Assembly: GCA_963932465.1 (NCBI GenBank)
Contig: OZ010786.1
Location: 598,909,038 to 598,973,037 of the forward strand
Length of the DNA: 64,000 nucleotides
Origin: Maratus speciosus
Lineage: Eukaryota; Arthropoda; Arachnida; Araneae; Salticidae
Direction: 5' to 3'
The notes below the pieces were generated by a model, which saw only the letters and a list, made by a program, of their open reading frames with translations, was not told the origin of the DNA and ran no database searches. Positions within the stretch are counted from its first letter, which is position 1. Every line of letters begins with the position of its first letter. Positions 24,796 through 37,695 of this stretch are shown piece after piece. The translations under genes and the position numbers were made by a program.

Positions 24796-26682
24796 TAGGG
24801 TGCCAACGATTTTAATCAGTTGATTTAAATCAGCGATTAAATCGTGATTTTAATCAACCGATTTTTATAAAAACATCATTGATTAAAATAAAAAAATTTT
24901 TAAATGTTTACAATGTAAAAAAGTTTTAAAATATAAGGTGAACATAATTTGAAAGTTTCTACAGGTATTTTGACTTATGAATAAACAAAAAAAAGAGCTT
25001 TAAATAATTGTTTCTAAGCTTAATTCCTTAGTATTGTAAAAACTAAAAACAGTTAAGTTTGTAAAAAGCATTGTTTTCATCCAACATAAAACAGTTTAAT
25101 TTAAAAATGATATTTAAATCTAATATAATTTTCAATGTCATAATTTCCTTTAGGTAATCAATTTATGCATTATTTTATATAAAATAAATACAGCAAGTGT
25201 ATTAAATTTCTGCAAATAAAAGAATAGTGTCTTAGTTTCCCATTCTAATTTTGTAAATAAATTAATAGCAATCTTGAGTCAAAGAAAAATGAAAGAGTGA
25301 CATCTGCTCAACAGCTGAATTGTAAATGAATGCATAAGAGAAAAAGAACTAATTGGCATAAAAATGTTAAGCACAGCAAGAGCTTCTTCGGTATAGATTG
25401 AATAAATGTTTTTTTTTTTTTTTTTTCAACTTATATATACTAAATAAAAAAAAATAATAATTAGGAATTGAAAAGGCAGCAAAACTTTTCTTTAAAAGAA
25501 AAAAAAAATTGAATCATTGAAAGCTAATAATCCCCACTGAAATGTAATATGATGCTATATAAATATTTTGAGGATTTCAGATATAACTGGCTATTCTTTT
25601 ATTTATTCTGTATGTGTGTATGAATGGGTTTAACGCATTTTCGTAATTTTTTTGGTTAGCATACACATACATGTGTGTAAGTTTAGATTTTGGTGATTAA
25701 CAGTAATTTTTCTAACTACAAATGCAAAGCGGGCTGCAAATACTATTTGTTAGTTTTGTTATTTATTTGTGCTATTAACTAATTAAATTACTTATTTGCA
25801 GTTTCTATGAATTCTGTAATTACTTTCTTATTTTTCTAAGCCATTTTTTAAGGGTGCCACACCTCACCTTTAAAAGTTAAAAAAAAGAAAAGTTAAATTC
25901 ACCTATAATTATAGCCAGAGATTTCTTATAAAAAACTTCCTATTCAACAGTATTTCTAAATTCATGTGCCCAAGATCTTGCAAAAATAATAAAACTTTAT
26001 TTCTTTAGAAAAAACGGGATATTATTAAAACATGTTATTTAATTGTATTTTTCAATTTGTGATTCATAAAATTATTAAAAATTAAGGACATTTTATTTAT
26101 TATACTAAAAATTATTCTTTTTTTTTCTTATATCATACACATTACTAATATATTTCCTCATGAAATAGTGCCCCTTTTTCTTTCTAAAATGAATACTACA
26201 TTATTAATTATCATTTTAATAATTAAAGCTTAAAAATATATAATATGTTCCTAATTAGAGAGTTAATTGTTTAATAAATATTAATTTGAAGTAGTGTTAA
26301 CTATTTAATATTAAATTCAGTTAATAATTTTAATAAATGTTAAATATCATTAGTATTTAATAAAGTTTTACATAATTATTACTATATTAATGTACATAAC
26401 ATTATTGTATGGTACTAACCAATGAAACTACTAATTTGCAGTTTTTTAATTTCTGTAATTACTAACTAATAATTATAATTTTATTAATTAAAGTGTAAAA
26501 ACACAGATTATGTTAGCAATTAGTGGTTTATTTGTTTTGGAAACCTAAAACTCTTGGTAGCTATTCAGTATTTGAATGCTGGGAGAAAAATCAAAAATCC
26601 GATTTAAATAAAAAAAATCTGTTTTAAATCAACATCCAATTTTTTTTTTTTTTTTTTTTAATCATGATTTTTTTACACCCTA
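24796..26682. mobile_element. Non-autonomous hAT-type element with GATTTAAATC-rich ends
   Basis: The left end TAGGGTGCCAACGATTTTAA and the reverse complement of the right end, TAGGGTGTAAAAAAATCATG, are inverted repeats. The flanks ATTGGCTG (24788-24795) and ATCGACTG (26683-26690) agree at six of eight positions, as in an aged 8-bp duplication. Subterminal TTGATTTAAATCAG and GATTTAAAT words occur at both ends. The 1.9-kb interior is AT-rich with no transposase recognised. Confidence 0.75.
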
Positions 26683-27389
26683 ATCGACTGCCACTTTGTA
26701 ATACAGTAGTGAAATGAGAAATACTCAACATTAAAATATTGGAACAAGCTGTAAAAATATAGCCATTTTTATATATTTTGTATTTTTTATTAGATTTAAA
26801 ATACATAAGAATTCAAAATTTGGGTTTATTTGCAAAGAGCAACACAATATAGGGTGTTTCAGTAGAATGTATCCTAGAAGAGTAGATTTTAGAAAATAAG
26901 ACAGGAATATGTATTTCACAATTTCACCTGTGTTTTGGAACTCAGGAAGGTTGTTTCCAGCACATACTATACACATCATATGCTTTATTTTATAACAACC
27001 TCTCTTCACAAATATATATGTCTGGTGTGGAATCGTTTTGTTTAATTTCCTTCTTTATTTATATATTTAATAATTTTTTTTTTTTTTTGAAAAACTAAGG
27101 ATCCAGGATCTGTTGCTAGTGCGGCTCTCTGTAGGGTTTGCGTTTTATCTAAAATTTTACGAGTTAGCCTGGCTCACTAATCATAAAACTGTGAGTCAAT
27201 CAACAAGAAAATGAGAGTCAATTGAAAAAAAATCACGAGTCCATTTTTAACAAAACCAATTTTAAAGAATAATAAAATCTGCATAATTATTAGATCGGGG
27301 ATAATTGTGCTGTACATAGCAAAATTTCCAACCTGAAATCAATTGAACTTATTTTCTTGCTCCAAAATGTTACGAGTGTTTTATAGCTA
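26683..27389. other. Intron sequence with a fragment of a GGGTGTTTC-type terminus
   Basis: ATATAGGGTGTTTCAGTAGA near 26848 resembles ends of mariner-type MITEs such as 34530-35203, but no partner end was found. The minus frames at 26624-27009 lack motifs. Confidence 0.4.
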
Positions 27390-28260
27390 TTCGATCATGA
27401 TGTAATTCAAAATATGAAAGTGAATTATAAGAAGCCGCTTATGAAAGATCTGATCACAGCCACTGATGACAAAAGACCATTCCATGTGCGTGTCTTAGAC
27501 ACAAAATTTTCATAAATTAAAAGTTGGAATTTAATATCTTCTAAATGCATTTCCAAGTGTTTTAAACATGCCGGCTTTGAAAATAACATGGAAACAGATC
27601 AATTGTTATATGAAGACTATGATGTTCCACACTCAGATTTTGCAAAAATTCGTCAAAAACATGGCCATGTTGCTCCAGATGAAGTAAAATATGCTAACAT
27701 TGATTATGAAATTTCGACTTCTCACTCAATGCGTACTAAAGGTTGTCGTATCAAAAATTATATCCAAGTAAATTGTGCGGAAAATATCACTAGCTGTGAA
27801 AGTGAAATGGAGTTGGACAATACAGAAACGATTCTTTCGAAAATAGAAGCTTTGACTGCTCTCCAAGTCTTTCACTGATTTTTTGTTAATTCTGATAATT
27901 TTGAAACTGCAAATAGATTAGAAAGAGCTGTGCAAAGAAAGGCAATCTTGTATTTCGGAGTTTTTCAAATAAGAAAGTTTTGTTCAAAATTTTAATTTGT
28001 GAGTCTACAATTAAATAAATATAAAAATAACTTCTAACAATAAGAATTTCTGTTTTCTTACTATTTTTAAATTAATTACTATTGGATTATTTAAAAATTA
28101 TTATGATATTTATATATAAATTAAATATGTCAAACTTACATAATTTTACACATAAATAATTTCACATCGCTTATAGGGTCCTCACCCCGCTTATAAGGCC
28201 ACATTTATATAGTCCCTTTAGTGACCCTATAACAAGATTTGACTGTATTATAAAAAAGTG
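27390..28260 (+). pseudogene. Eroded Tigger-family transposase C-terminal relic
   Basis: Reading through stops, about 27420-27590 gives a KSLLKDLITATDD-like and RVLDTKF-like segment, then WNLIS and KCFKHAGF. The last resembles the AWxxIxxxTIxNCFKHAGF motif of Tigger/Jerky transposases. A 96-codon open frame at 27588-27878 continues with low-conservation C-terminal sequence. The 3' end at about 28170-28260 has TATAAGGCCACATTTATATA and GATTTGACTGTATTA, a Tigger-type terminus. The catalytic DDE region is missing, so it cannot be functional. Confidence 0.7.
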
Positions 28261-28571
28261 ATATTACTTTTATCTATTTCTAATTCCCTCAAACAAAACT
28301 TTAAAGGCTTTTAGATATGGAAAACTTACCTAATTAATTAATTAATTACTATTGGATTATTTAAAAATTATTATGATATCTTTAAATGAATGTCAAACTT
28401 TCATAATTTTACATATAAATATTTTCACATCGCTTATAAGGCCACATTTATGTAGTCCCTTTAGTGACCCTATGACAAGGTTTGACTGTATTATAAAAAA
28501 GTGATATTACTTTTATCTATTTCTAATTCCCTCAAACAAAACTTTAAAGGCTTTTAGATATGGAAAACTTA
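28072..28571 (+). repeat. ~260-bp tandem duplication of the Tigger relic's 3' end
   Basis: TAATTACTATTGGATTATTT, CACATCGCTTATA, CCCTTTAGTGACCCTAT and CTTTAAAGGCTTTTAGATAT occur in order in unit 1 (28072-28329) and again in unit 2 (28342-28571). Unit 2 lacks about 19 bp around GGGTCCTCACCCCGC. The duplication postdates the relic's insertion. Confidence 0.85.
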
Positions 28572-28619
28572 TGACTTTTTTCCACACATATTCACTGAGC
28601 AACTCTCATAAGAAAAACC

Positions 28620-28870
28620 CTGAAACCTCAGCTTGGTCTATCACCAGTGTAACTGGTCAGTCGACTTCAATTTTAGAGAAGTCTGGCACTTTCTTTTCTC
28701 ATCAATTTCCTCCTTTTCAATATCTGAATCATCAGGTTTTTTTTTTGTTTTTTTTTTTTGTCTTCACACTGAAACCAGTTTTGTATTTTGAACTTCCCTC
28801 TTTTTAAGTTTTGGAACCTTCGTAAGCAGCAATTCCACACAGGGTTTTTCTTATAAAGAGGTACATAGTA
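28620..28870 (+). repeat. Dispersed repeat family Y fragment
   Basis: GTAACTGGTCAGTCGACTTC, TCTTTTCTCATCAATTTCCT and ACCAGTTTTGTATT align with 7318-7450. The end at 28810-28860 aligns with 9020-9060. An internal poly(T) tract at 28738-28760 interrupts it. Open frames across it are incidental. Confidence 0.6.
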
Positions 28871-29977
28871 GATGCATAGACAATTTTAAGTTTTTGAATA
28901 AGCCAAGGAAAATAAGTTAAATTTTTTACAATATAACATTGAACTGAATAAAATTTATCCTTTATAAACAGATTACAATCGGAATTTTGGGAAACTTTTT
29001 TTCTCTCTCTTAACAACTATTGCTGATAAAAAAGAAAATCATAACAAGAATAAGATTTGGAAGAACCAACAATAACTGAAAATGAAAAAGAATATTTTAA
29101 TATTTTTTTTAAGATAGAGGAGGAATTGCATCTATGAGTCAACTGTTTACTCACTATTGTAAAATGCATGCCGTTTCACAATTTTTTTAGATTTATCTAA
29201 TATGAGTATGCAAATCCTAATTCTGTGTATTTTAATCTTTTCAAACTATGTATTTTATTATAAAATGTTACACGCTGTAATTTTACAAATAATTTATCTA
29301 TATTATAAAGCACAGATGTATGTCATTAATGCTAAGCGCAAAAACAACAGTAGATTCACAATATACACTATTGCTTTGATCACAAAAATCTTTGCTTTTC
29401 AAAATATTGCTTAATTTCAATCTATACTTCATCAAATAGAACAAAAAATACAGTTACAGCTAAAATTTGTTTCAAATTGTGATATCTATTTTGTGATTTT
29501 TTTACAAAAGAATTTAATATTTTTTTCAATCTATCAACATATAAAAATTTGCCATATTAATGTAAAGTAGCATTTTTAGTAACAAATAAATATAAGATGC
29601 TGCGTATAACTAAATAAACTCTGCAAAATTATCACAACATGCAATTTATAGGCCAAACATGGCAAAGCACTTTTTTATAGTTTTGATAAATTGGAGGAGG
29701 GGGGGGGGAATAATAATTTTTAAAAATGGAAAACATTTTTGTGCATCACTTCAGATTTTTTAGAAGTTTTACACTGCTCGGTTTCACTATAATGTACATT
29801 TTTTAATCAACAAACTTAAACGTTAAAAGTTATTAATTTTTTAATTTTCATACTAAAAAAATAAATGATTATATTTTCATTTATTATGCAACTTTATTAA
29901 TACAATATTATTTTATAGAACAATGTACATACAAAAAGATTAATAAATATCCTCAAGTAAATGACTAATAAGATATA
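28871..29977 (-). other. Intron sequence, no recognised feature
   Basis: AT-rich, with a G-run at 29697-29708. Short frames at 28804-29016 and 29202-29414 are low-complexity. Confidence 0.5.
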
Positions 29978-30190
29978 CAGTGAATTCTCGATAAGTCAAA
30001 TTCGAAGGGAGCGGCAAAAATATTCGAGTTATCGTAAGTTCGACTTATCGAAAATCCTTAAATACATACGGAAAATATATAAAAAATAATTCAATCTTAT
30101 AGATAGGAATTTCAATTATACTGTAATAATGGAGTCTGGTAAAATAAGCACTAAAGAAAATACAGTTTAATAGTACATAATATAAAGTAC

Positions 30191-31667
30191 TTACAAACTC
30201 AAATTTTGTGAAAAAAACTTGTTAATGATGACTGCTTGAAGGAACGTTTTTGCCTTTGAGCCTCTACTTTCTGGATATTGTTGTAGTGTCGTCATTGCCG
30301 CATGTGCTTCTTGATTATTTTGTGGTGAAACGCAATTTACTTCTTCGTCATCTTCAGATTCAGAATTGTTTTCCACCTTTTTTTATTGCTTCAACTATAT
30401 CTGAATCACTAAGTTCTCCGCAAACTGCAAAATTTTCGTCAATATTCAAAAACTTAGTATCGTCATCTTCAGAAATAACTTGATCTTCATTCTTGATTTT
30501 CATTCACAACACACGAGTCCGTGCTTGCAAAGAAGCCACATCTACTAAAGCAATTTTTGGTAGTGATTTGTTTCACATCGTTGTTCCAGGCACTCGAAAT
30601 TAGTCTAATTGCTTCTAACCTATCACATTTTTGATTTATTTCATTTTCGTCATCTCGATTGCCTTCCGCACTAGACGCTCTCTGTAGGAATGCTTTAAAC
30701 ATTTAATTATTCCCTGGTCTGCTGGTTGTAGCTTAGAAGTTGTGTTAGAAGGGAGAAATTTTAACTTGATAGATTTCAAGTTCAAAAGTTGACTGTGAGC
30801 TGTACACTGATCAACGAAGATCGACACTTTACGCTTTTTTGCATGAAACATCCCATCCAAATTTCTGATGTATTTATTTCTCGAACAATATTAGCGACAT
30901 CCAAGCTTTGTGATTAGATCTGTACTATACGGGAAGTGACTTTTTATGTTTGAAACAGCGAGGATTTTTGTATTTACCGATGACCAGTAAAAGTAAATTT
31001 TCTGTTCGAGAAGCATCTGCTCCGTCAGGACAGTTAAACGTTCTTTTCTTAGCTTTCTAACCGGAACATGATTCCCCCTTAGATATCATCGTCCTGTTAG
31101 GAAAACATTTGTAAAAAAGTCCCATTTCATCCATATTGAAAACGTCGTCCGCACTATAACCTGCAAGAAGTTTGGGTAATGAAACTGTCTTCCATTCATC
31201 ACACAGTGCATCAGACACATATTTTGCTTCTCCGTGTAATGCTTGAAACACAATGTTGTGTCTGAAACTTTTGAACCCACCCCGTGCTTGCAGTGAAGCT
31301 TTCCACATTCAATAATTTTGCGAAAAGCTTTCTCACGTAACATCGTACCACTTAAAGGAATTACACTCTTCTGTGTTCTGTAATATGTAAACTATCTTAC
31401 AATGGCTGTTTCGATATCTGGGAAGGCACACGTCATCTTTTTGCACTTTGGGTTGATACTTGACTTATGTCTTTTGAAAATGCTTTCTTTATCTTTCAGT
31501 ATGGTACATAGCGTGTTGGGAGGGATGCCATATTTCAGGGCTACATCTTTTTTCTTTAAATTAGGATTGTCTTCAATATCTTTTATCAAATTTACTTTTT
31601 GTTCTAAAGTAAGAATTTGTAATTTCCGCTTCGATATTTTCAAAAGACCTAACTGAAAGCGTATCAC
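30191..31667 (-). pseudogene. Tigger transposase, frameshifted
   Basis: Fragments in transcript order: 31667-31392 with a psq-type helix-turn-helix (LTLEQKVNLIKDIEDNP, KKKDVALKYGIPPNTL); 31308-31057 with VFNMDEMGLFYKCFPNRT, containing the first catalytic Asp; 30860-30636 with VDQCTAH, the second Asp, and LPSNTTSKLQPADQGII, the third; and 30376-30191, an acidic C-terminus. The fragments change frame several times, and a foldback at 31683-31816 lies just upstream, so the coding capacity is lost. DDE geometry and the LQPxDQGII signature are those of pogo/Tigger transposases. Confidence 0.92.
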
Positions 31668-31682
31668 GATGTGAAAGCAATA

Positions 31683-31816
31683 AGGGTAATGTCAAACGAA
31701 CGTCTTTTTGCACGCTTTTTTCCTTACGTATTATCCCTACACAATGCCGCTGGCATTGTGTAGGGATATACTTAAGGAAAAAAGCGTGCAAAAAGACGTC
31801 CGTCTGACATTAGCCT
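31683..31816. repeat. 65-bp-arm palindrome inside the Tigger element
   Basis: The left arm ends ACAATGCC (31741-31748), a GCT loop follows, and the right arm starts GGCATTGT (31752-31759). Arms continue outward through TATCCCTAC, AAGGAAAAAAGCGTGCAAAA, GACGT and TGACATTA with few mismatches. Confidence 0.9.
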
Positions 31817-32362
31817 AAACACTAAAATGACATTAAAGTAATGAACTTCAATAAAATCTCAATGGAATCGAAAAAAAAAAAAAAATCCTTCCATAAAAGC
31901 GTGGGAAATTTGACCATTTGGAATTCACTTAGTAACCTGCTCTGTTTCCAAAGAATACCTGTTGAGAGAAGGGAATGCGTAAAAGAGAAATGAATGGGAT
32001 GGGGTAGGGATGGGGGGATGGGATGATTTCAGCTTAAATTTCAAACTCGCAGAGGCTCCACACTGACCGATGTAGGAAGTAAAAATAGCCTTCAAAGCCG
32101 GCGAAGGAATGCAGAAAAGTTTTATCTAACAGAAAGTGCCAGTATTTTTGAGCTATGGCTGAAAAATTAAGAAATTAGTCGAATTACTGTTTTTTCTCTA
32201 TCGGAAAAAAATAGGCTTAAAAGATGTAGACTTCGACAGAACGAGAAAGTTTAATACTGAATTTTAATAAAGGGGCTGGGACTTCGTGTAAACTTCGACT
32301 TAAACGAATATTCGACTTATCTGACTTCGACTTATCGAGAATTCACTGTATATGTATTTCTA

Positions 32363-33472
<1,110 letters not shown>

Positions 33473-34507
33473 GGGGTATTCTGGTCTAGAAGAATGGCAT
33501 TTTGTCGAGCTCGATTAAAAAAAGAAAAAAAATTCTATTAATTTTTTACAACATATTTATTGATCTAGATTAATTTTAACACAATTATTCTAATTGGTAA
33601 ACAAATCTGTTGAGCTGAACCAGGTTTCAGACCAGATGCTGTAATCATCAAGGTTAAATGGGTGAAAAAGTTCGACCAGAATCGTCAGGGATAGCTCAGA
33701 TGGCAGAGCACTGGCGGCTTCAGCCAGGAGGTCCCAGGTTCGAATCCTGGTCCGGACATTTTTCGCCCAGTTGGAAATTTACATCTATATTTATTGATAT
33801 TTTGAAAATGTACAAAAAAAATAATAATAAAAATTAAAATTAAAAAGTTATAAGCTGGTAAAGTTAGGGTAAAAAAAAGGAGGGGTGTACTGGTTGATAT
33901 GAATTGCAATCTTTCTGGTCATCTGAAACAAAATTTTAAAAAAAGGTTCTCAATGCGTAGGAATGTCGTTATAGCTCCTACCAAAGAGAAAATGGGAAAA
34001 AATAATTTAGCAAAATGACAGCTGTCCAAAAAAATAAAGTATACATATATATATATATAAATTGTACGGCCAATAGAAAGTTATACACTGAAATTTAGTA
34101 CAAAATTTGAAGTAAATCTGTTAAATAGAAGTTGAGATAGCATGTCAAATATGCTGAAAAAAAAGTTTTGAGAAACACACAATAATGTAGTGTCGTGAGA
34201 AAAATAAATGTTTGATGTGCAGATATCAAGCATAGTGCTTATTTAAATGATTTACATATGGTTCCATTGGTGACGAATCAAGTCATTACAATACGAAAAT
34301 AGTCGGGTAGTCAGGCATTGTCCACCATCTATTGTCCTATTTGCTGCAGCATTGACAGTCTTAGTTGCATCACTAAAATAGCTATAACTTCGTCAATTAT
34401 TAGAATTTTTAAATTTTCTCTCGGGGATATATTCTTAAAGGTCTAAACTTTAAGAATATGAAAAAAAAAAAATCGATATTTTCAAAATTTTGGACCAAAA
34501 TACCCCC
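33473..34507. mobile_element. piggyBac-like MITE with TTAA target sites
   Basis: TTAA at 33469-33472 is followed by GGGGTATTCTGGTC. The right end GGACCAAAATACCCCC is followed by TTAA at 34508-34511. Reverse-complementing the right end gives GGGGGTATTTTGGTCC, matching the left terminus. TTAA duplication is the piggyBac signature. No transposase; a tRNA-derived SINE lies within it. Confidence 0.7.
33685..33850 (+). mobile_element. tRNA-derived SINE
   Basis: GGATAGCTCAGATGGCAGAGCA is an A-box/D-arm and CCAGGTTCGAATCCTGG a perfect T arm with a 7-nt loop. CTGGC..GCCAG closes an anticodon-like stem, but its loop lacks U33 and the acceptor strands do not pair. GGACATTTTTCGCCCAGTTGG follows, as in the copy at 10491. 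The element runs into an A-rich tail of AATAATAATAAAAATTAAAA type ending near 33850. Confidence 0.78.
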
Positions 34508-34529
34508 TTAAATGCAAGCTCATCATATA

Positions 34530-35203
34530 CAGGTTCTCCCACAAAAATAAAATGTGGTCTATTTTTATTTTTATTCATGTTGGAGATACATAGGCAATGT
34601 AAATTACAAAATATTGTTATATTTCTCAGTGGTAAACCATATATATTACTCTATAAAAATTTAAAAAGGTACAAATTAAGATTATGTGAATGAAAATGTC
34701 CTTAATTTTCACAAAGTTCCAATTTTTAGCTTTTATATGGTTCCTGTGTACTACAAGTTATGTTTAGGAAAAATTTCACTATGTTCTGACAAGTACAACG
34801 TTAAAAATACCATTCTTCTATGGCCGAAATTCACCAAGTTATGATACTTTAAATTTTACAAAATTTCAAAGCTTTATGTCACTAAAAAATAATCTGTTTT
34901 TGCAGCCAGAAACCATCAAAATTTCATAAAATTCAAAATACCATAACTGGGCAAGTTTTAGTCATGGATGAATGAAATTTTCCATGTTGTACTTGTAAGA
35001 GCACAGAGAAAAAAAATTTTAATATAATTTATAGCATTCAACAATCATATAAAAATTTTGGAATGTAACATTTGGAAATTAATATTTCATCAGCATAATC
35101 TTAATTCCTACTTTATGTTGAACACTTCTGCAATTTACACTGCCTATGTAATCTCCAACAGCTAAAATATTAAAGCTTGTTTCAATATTTTCGGGACACC
35201 CCG
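34530..35203. mobile_element. mariner-like MITE with long terminal inverted repeats
   Basis: The left end CAGGTTCTCCCACAAAAATA pairs with the reverse complement of the right end, CGGGGTGTCCCGAAAATATT. Further in, GTTGGAGATACATAGGCAAT (left) matches GTTGGAGATTACATAGGCAG (right, reversed), so the inverted repeats extend about 90 bp. TA flanks lie at 34528-34529 and 35204-35205. The GGGGTGTCCC terminus is of the Tc1/mariner type. No transposase. Confidence 0.78.
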
Positions 35204-35205
35204 TA

Positions 35206-37388
35206 CAATAGGTTGAAAAAAGAAGTTAAACAAAAAGAAAAAATACTTCAATTATTTAATTGAAAAAAAAAAAAAAGCATCATATACCATAAAGGGTCAC
35301 AACCACACATTTGTGTGCACACAAACTATCATCCTTGCACTCGACATCTATGTATGTCGCAAAAGCAATGTCGAAGTCCATGATCTATTCATATTATTAA
35401 CTTTGATAGTGGTTGAAGATGAAGCAGCGTGTCTGGCGTTAGCCCTAAACGAGACACGTGTTAGCGGATATCATTGCAATAACTCAGGTGACTCGCTGTG
35501 TCGTAGCTTCTGACATCTACTTCTTAGGGCATAAACAATGGAAAATGTATAATTGGAGAGGTTTTACCACATGGGCAGGAGACAGTTATCACTTGTAGAG
35601 GTTCGGTGATGGATCCTAATAAGGATGCGTGGAGAGCAGGTATAGACTGAATGAAGACTAAGATGTTGACGTCAAAAACAAACTATTTTTATTAAAAACC
35701 TCAATAGAATTCGTGAATTTAGGGCAGGCTGGTAACGAAAGTTTTTATACTACAGGATCTTGATATTGAGGATATCTTATAAGAAGGAAACCTTGCCGGA
35801 CGCGACATCGAAGAGAACCATTGCCGGCATCTCCCGTGTCAGGGCGAACCGCACTAACGAAAAACACTCACCTACTCGGTGGAAAATTCTAACACCAAAC
35901 AATTTATGTTTAAAAAATATATGTTTTGCATTGATGGAAAAGTTTGATTTTGATAGAAAGAAAGAAAAGGTTTTCAATTTAAAAAAGTTATTCATAAAAT
36001 GACATTGCCTGTGACAAAAATATCGAAATTTACTTCAGACTGCAAAAAATAGCATTTTCAGCCAACCTTTCGTTATTTTTACCCTTGATAGTTCCAAACA
36101 GGGCTATTAATTGACCCCTACGTCGTCACTGGCAACCAAGATCTTTTAATTGGTGGTTGTTTTTATATTATTTTTCAAATTTAATTCATTCACTGAGATG
36201 AAAAGATGCAGCAATTCATGATATGTCATTACTGTAATAGTAGTAATTCTTTTTAAATTAATTTATAAAGGACAAGTGTTTTTTTTTAATTCCATGATTA
36301 AATTATGTGCATAGGGAGAGGGAAAAAGGCACAAATATTTTCTACCAGTAAACAGAAATTTTTACTAGCTACCAGAGCCTAGCTTGTCTCTATTTGTAGA
36401 ACCTTGGTTCTAGAGAATATTTGTTACATCTTGCATTTGAAATATTTTATGTCAATATCCAATCCACTCAGTATCTGTATATATATATATATATATATAT
36501 GGATATTATTTCTGCAAGAGAAATATTAACTGAATATAGAGTGAATTGAAAGAAAAAATTATATAATTCTTATTCTATAAATTTTTTGGTTTAAAATATG
36601 GATTTAAAAAGACTACACATAATCAATTAAATAATGAAACTTTATATGAATCACCATAAAACAAAAGAACACATAAGACACGTTTCGAACTTGAAATTTT
36701 AATAGCCCATCATCAGCTAATGTAAACACGTGTTCATAAGGGGACAAGGTCATAAAAAAAACAGTGGCACTCTGGGAGTGCCAATAGAAGTGAAAATTTC
36801 AACAATTACGTGTGTGTTTTTTTAATCGTCAGGAAATGTTTTATTGTGCAGGAAATACTTTTAAATGTAGTGTTTTTTTATTCATTATTATAAACTATTA
36901 CTACCAAAATTATATTACAATTTTCATTTAATGCGCCATTGTACATGAAAAATAATGCATATAATTTTACATACAAAAATTACTATCTATTGCTTAAAAC
37001 GTAAATTTACAAAAACATGAAATATGAAAGTTAATTCCATAAGCATCTTTTTCTGGAAGCAACTCAGGGTACTTTTGACCTCCCAATATCTTTGTGTTGG
37101 TGATTCCCAGAAACTTAAAACTTCGTATATCTAAAGTAATGTGGAAATGGAACTAAATGCTGAAATTTCACGTTTCTATCTTTTTTATTTCAGAAGATAT
37201 ATGAACTTAAACTTTCGCCTTTTCGACACTGATTCACCGATCATCAAAACTCGGAGGTACATCCTGCATCCCTAGAATCTTGAAATTTGGTATGAAGGTA
37301 GTGTTTGGGATACAATGAAAGGGAAAATTTTAAAAATCCGGAAAATTTGGATAAAAAGTCAAAAAATCAAAAAAACCAAGAATTTGCA
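35206..37388 (-). other. Intron sequence, mostly unrecognised
   Basis: Contains a (TA)n tract at about 36477-36500. A block at 35780-35870 is more GC-rich (GGACGCGACATCGAAGAGAA, CCGGCATCTCCCGTGTCAGG) and probably derives from an old insertion. GACACGTTTCGAACTTGAAAT lies near 36677. Open frames at 35313-35513 and 35760-36002 have no recognisable domain. Confidence 0.45.
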
Positions 37389-37695
37389 CAGATGTGATAT
37401 ACGAACCAGGTTTGGCGTGATTTTTTAACGTCAATTTGGCGAAAGCCGTTTTCCAATACCAGTTACAATATATATTTTTAAATTATTTTCTATTGTTTTA
37501 AAAAGTAAACAACAATAAATAAACGATAATTTCATTAACAACTATAGAACAAAACAATTGTACAATTTAAAAAAATAAAATAAAAGTAAATGAACAATTT
37601 ATTAATAAATAAGCAACAGTAGCCGGGTTACCTTGTAAAATAAAGTAACGCCATTTTGGTGTCAATTAGGTACCCAAGTGCGTATCTGACATCTG
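37389..37695. mobile_element. Short inverted-repeat element, repeat R
   Basis: The left end CAGATGTGATATACGAACC and the reverse complement of the right end, CAGATGTCAGATACGCAC, pair. The internal TTTGGCGTGATTTTTT and GTCAATTTGGCG words are shared with 10620-10795. A clear target duplication was not found, so the class is uncertain. Confidence 0.6.

Larger units (their letters stand above)
29978..32348 (-). mobile_element. Tigger (pogo superfamily) DNA transposon, near full length
   Basis: Perfect 20-bp terminal inverted repeats, CAGTGAATTCTCGATAAGTC, at 29978 and (reverse complement) ending at 32348, flanked by TA at 29976-29977 and 32349-32350. At 2371 bp it is full size for a Tigger element, and internal TTCGACTTATC words repeat at both ends. 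Transposase fragments lie on the minus strand. The right end is 41 bp from the donor of the V-ATPase A Walker A exon, so the insertion is close to a constrained splice site. Confidence 0.95.

Noticed and set aside
27588..27878. Open frame as an independent gene
   Set aside because: The preceding sequence reads a Tigger transposase motif (KCFKHAGF) into it, so it is the tail of a transposase relic.
33688..33762. Possible functional tRNA gene
   Set aside because: Acceptor strands do not pair and the loop lacks U33; it is followed by an A-rich SINE tail.
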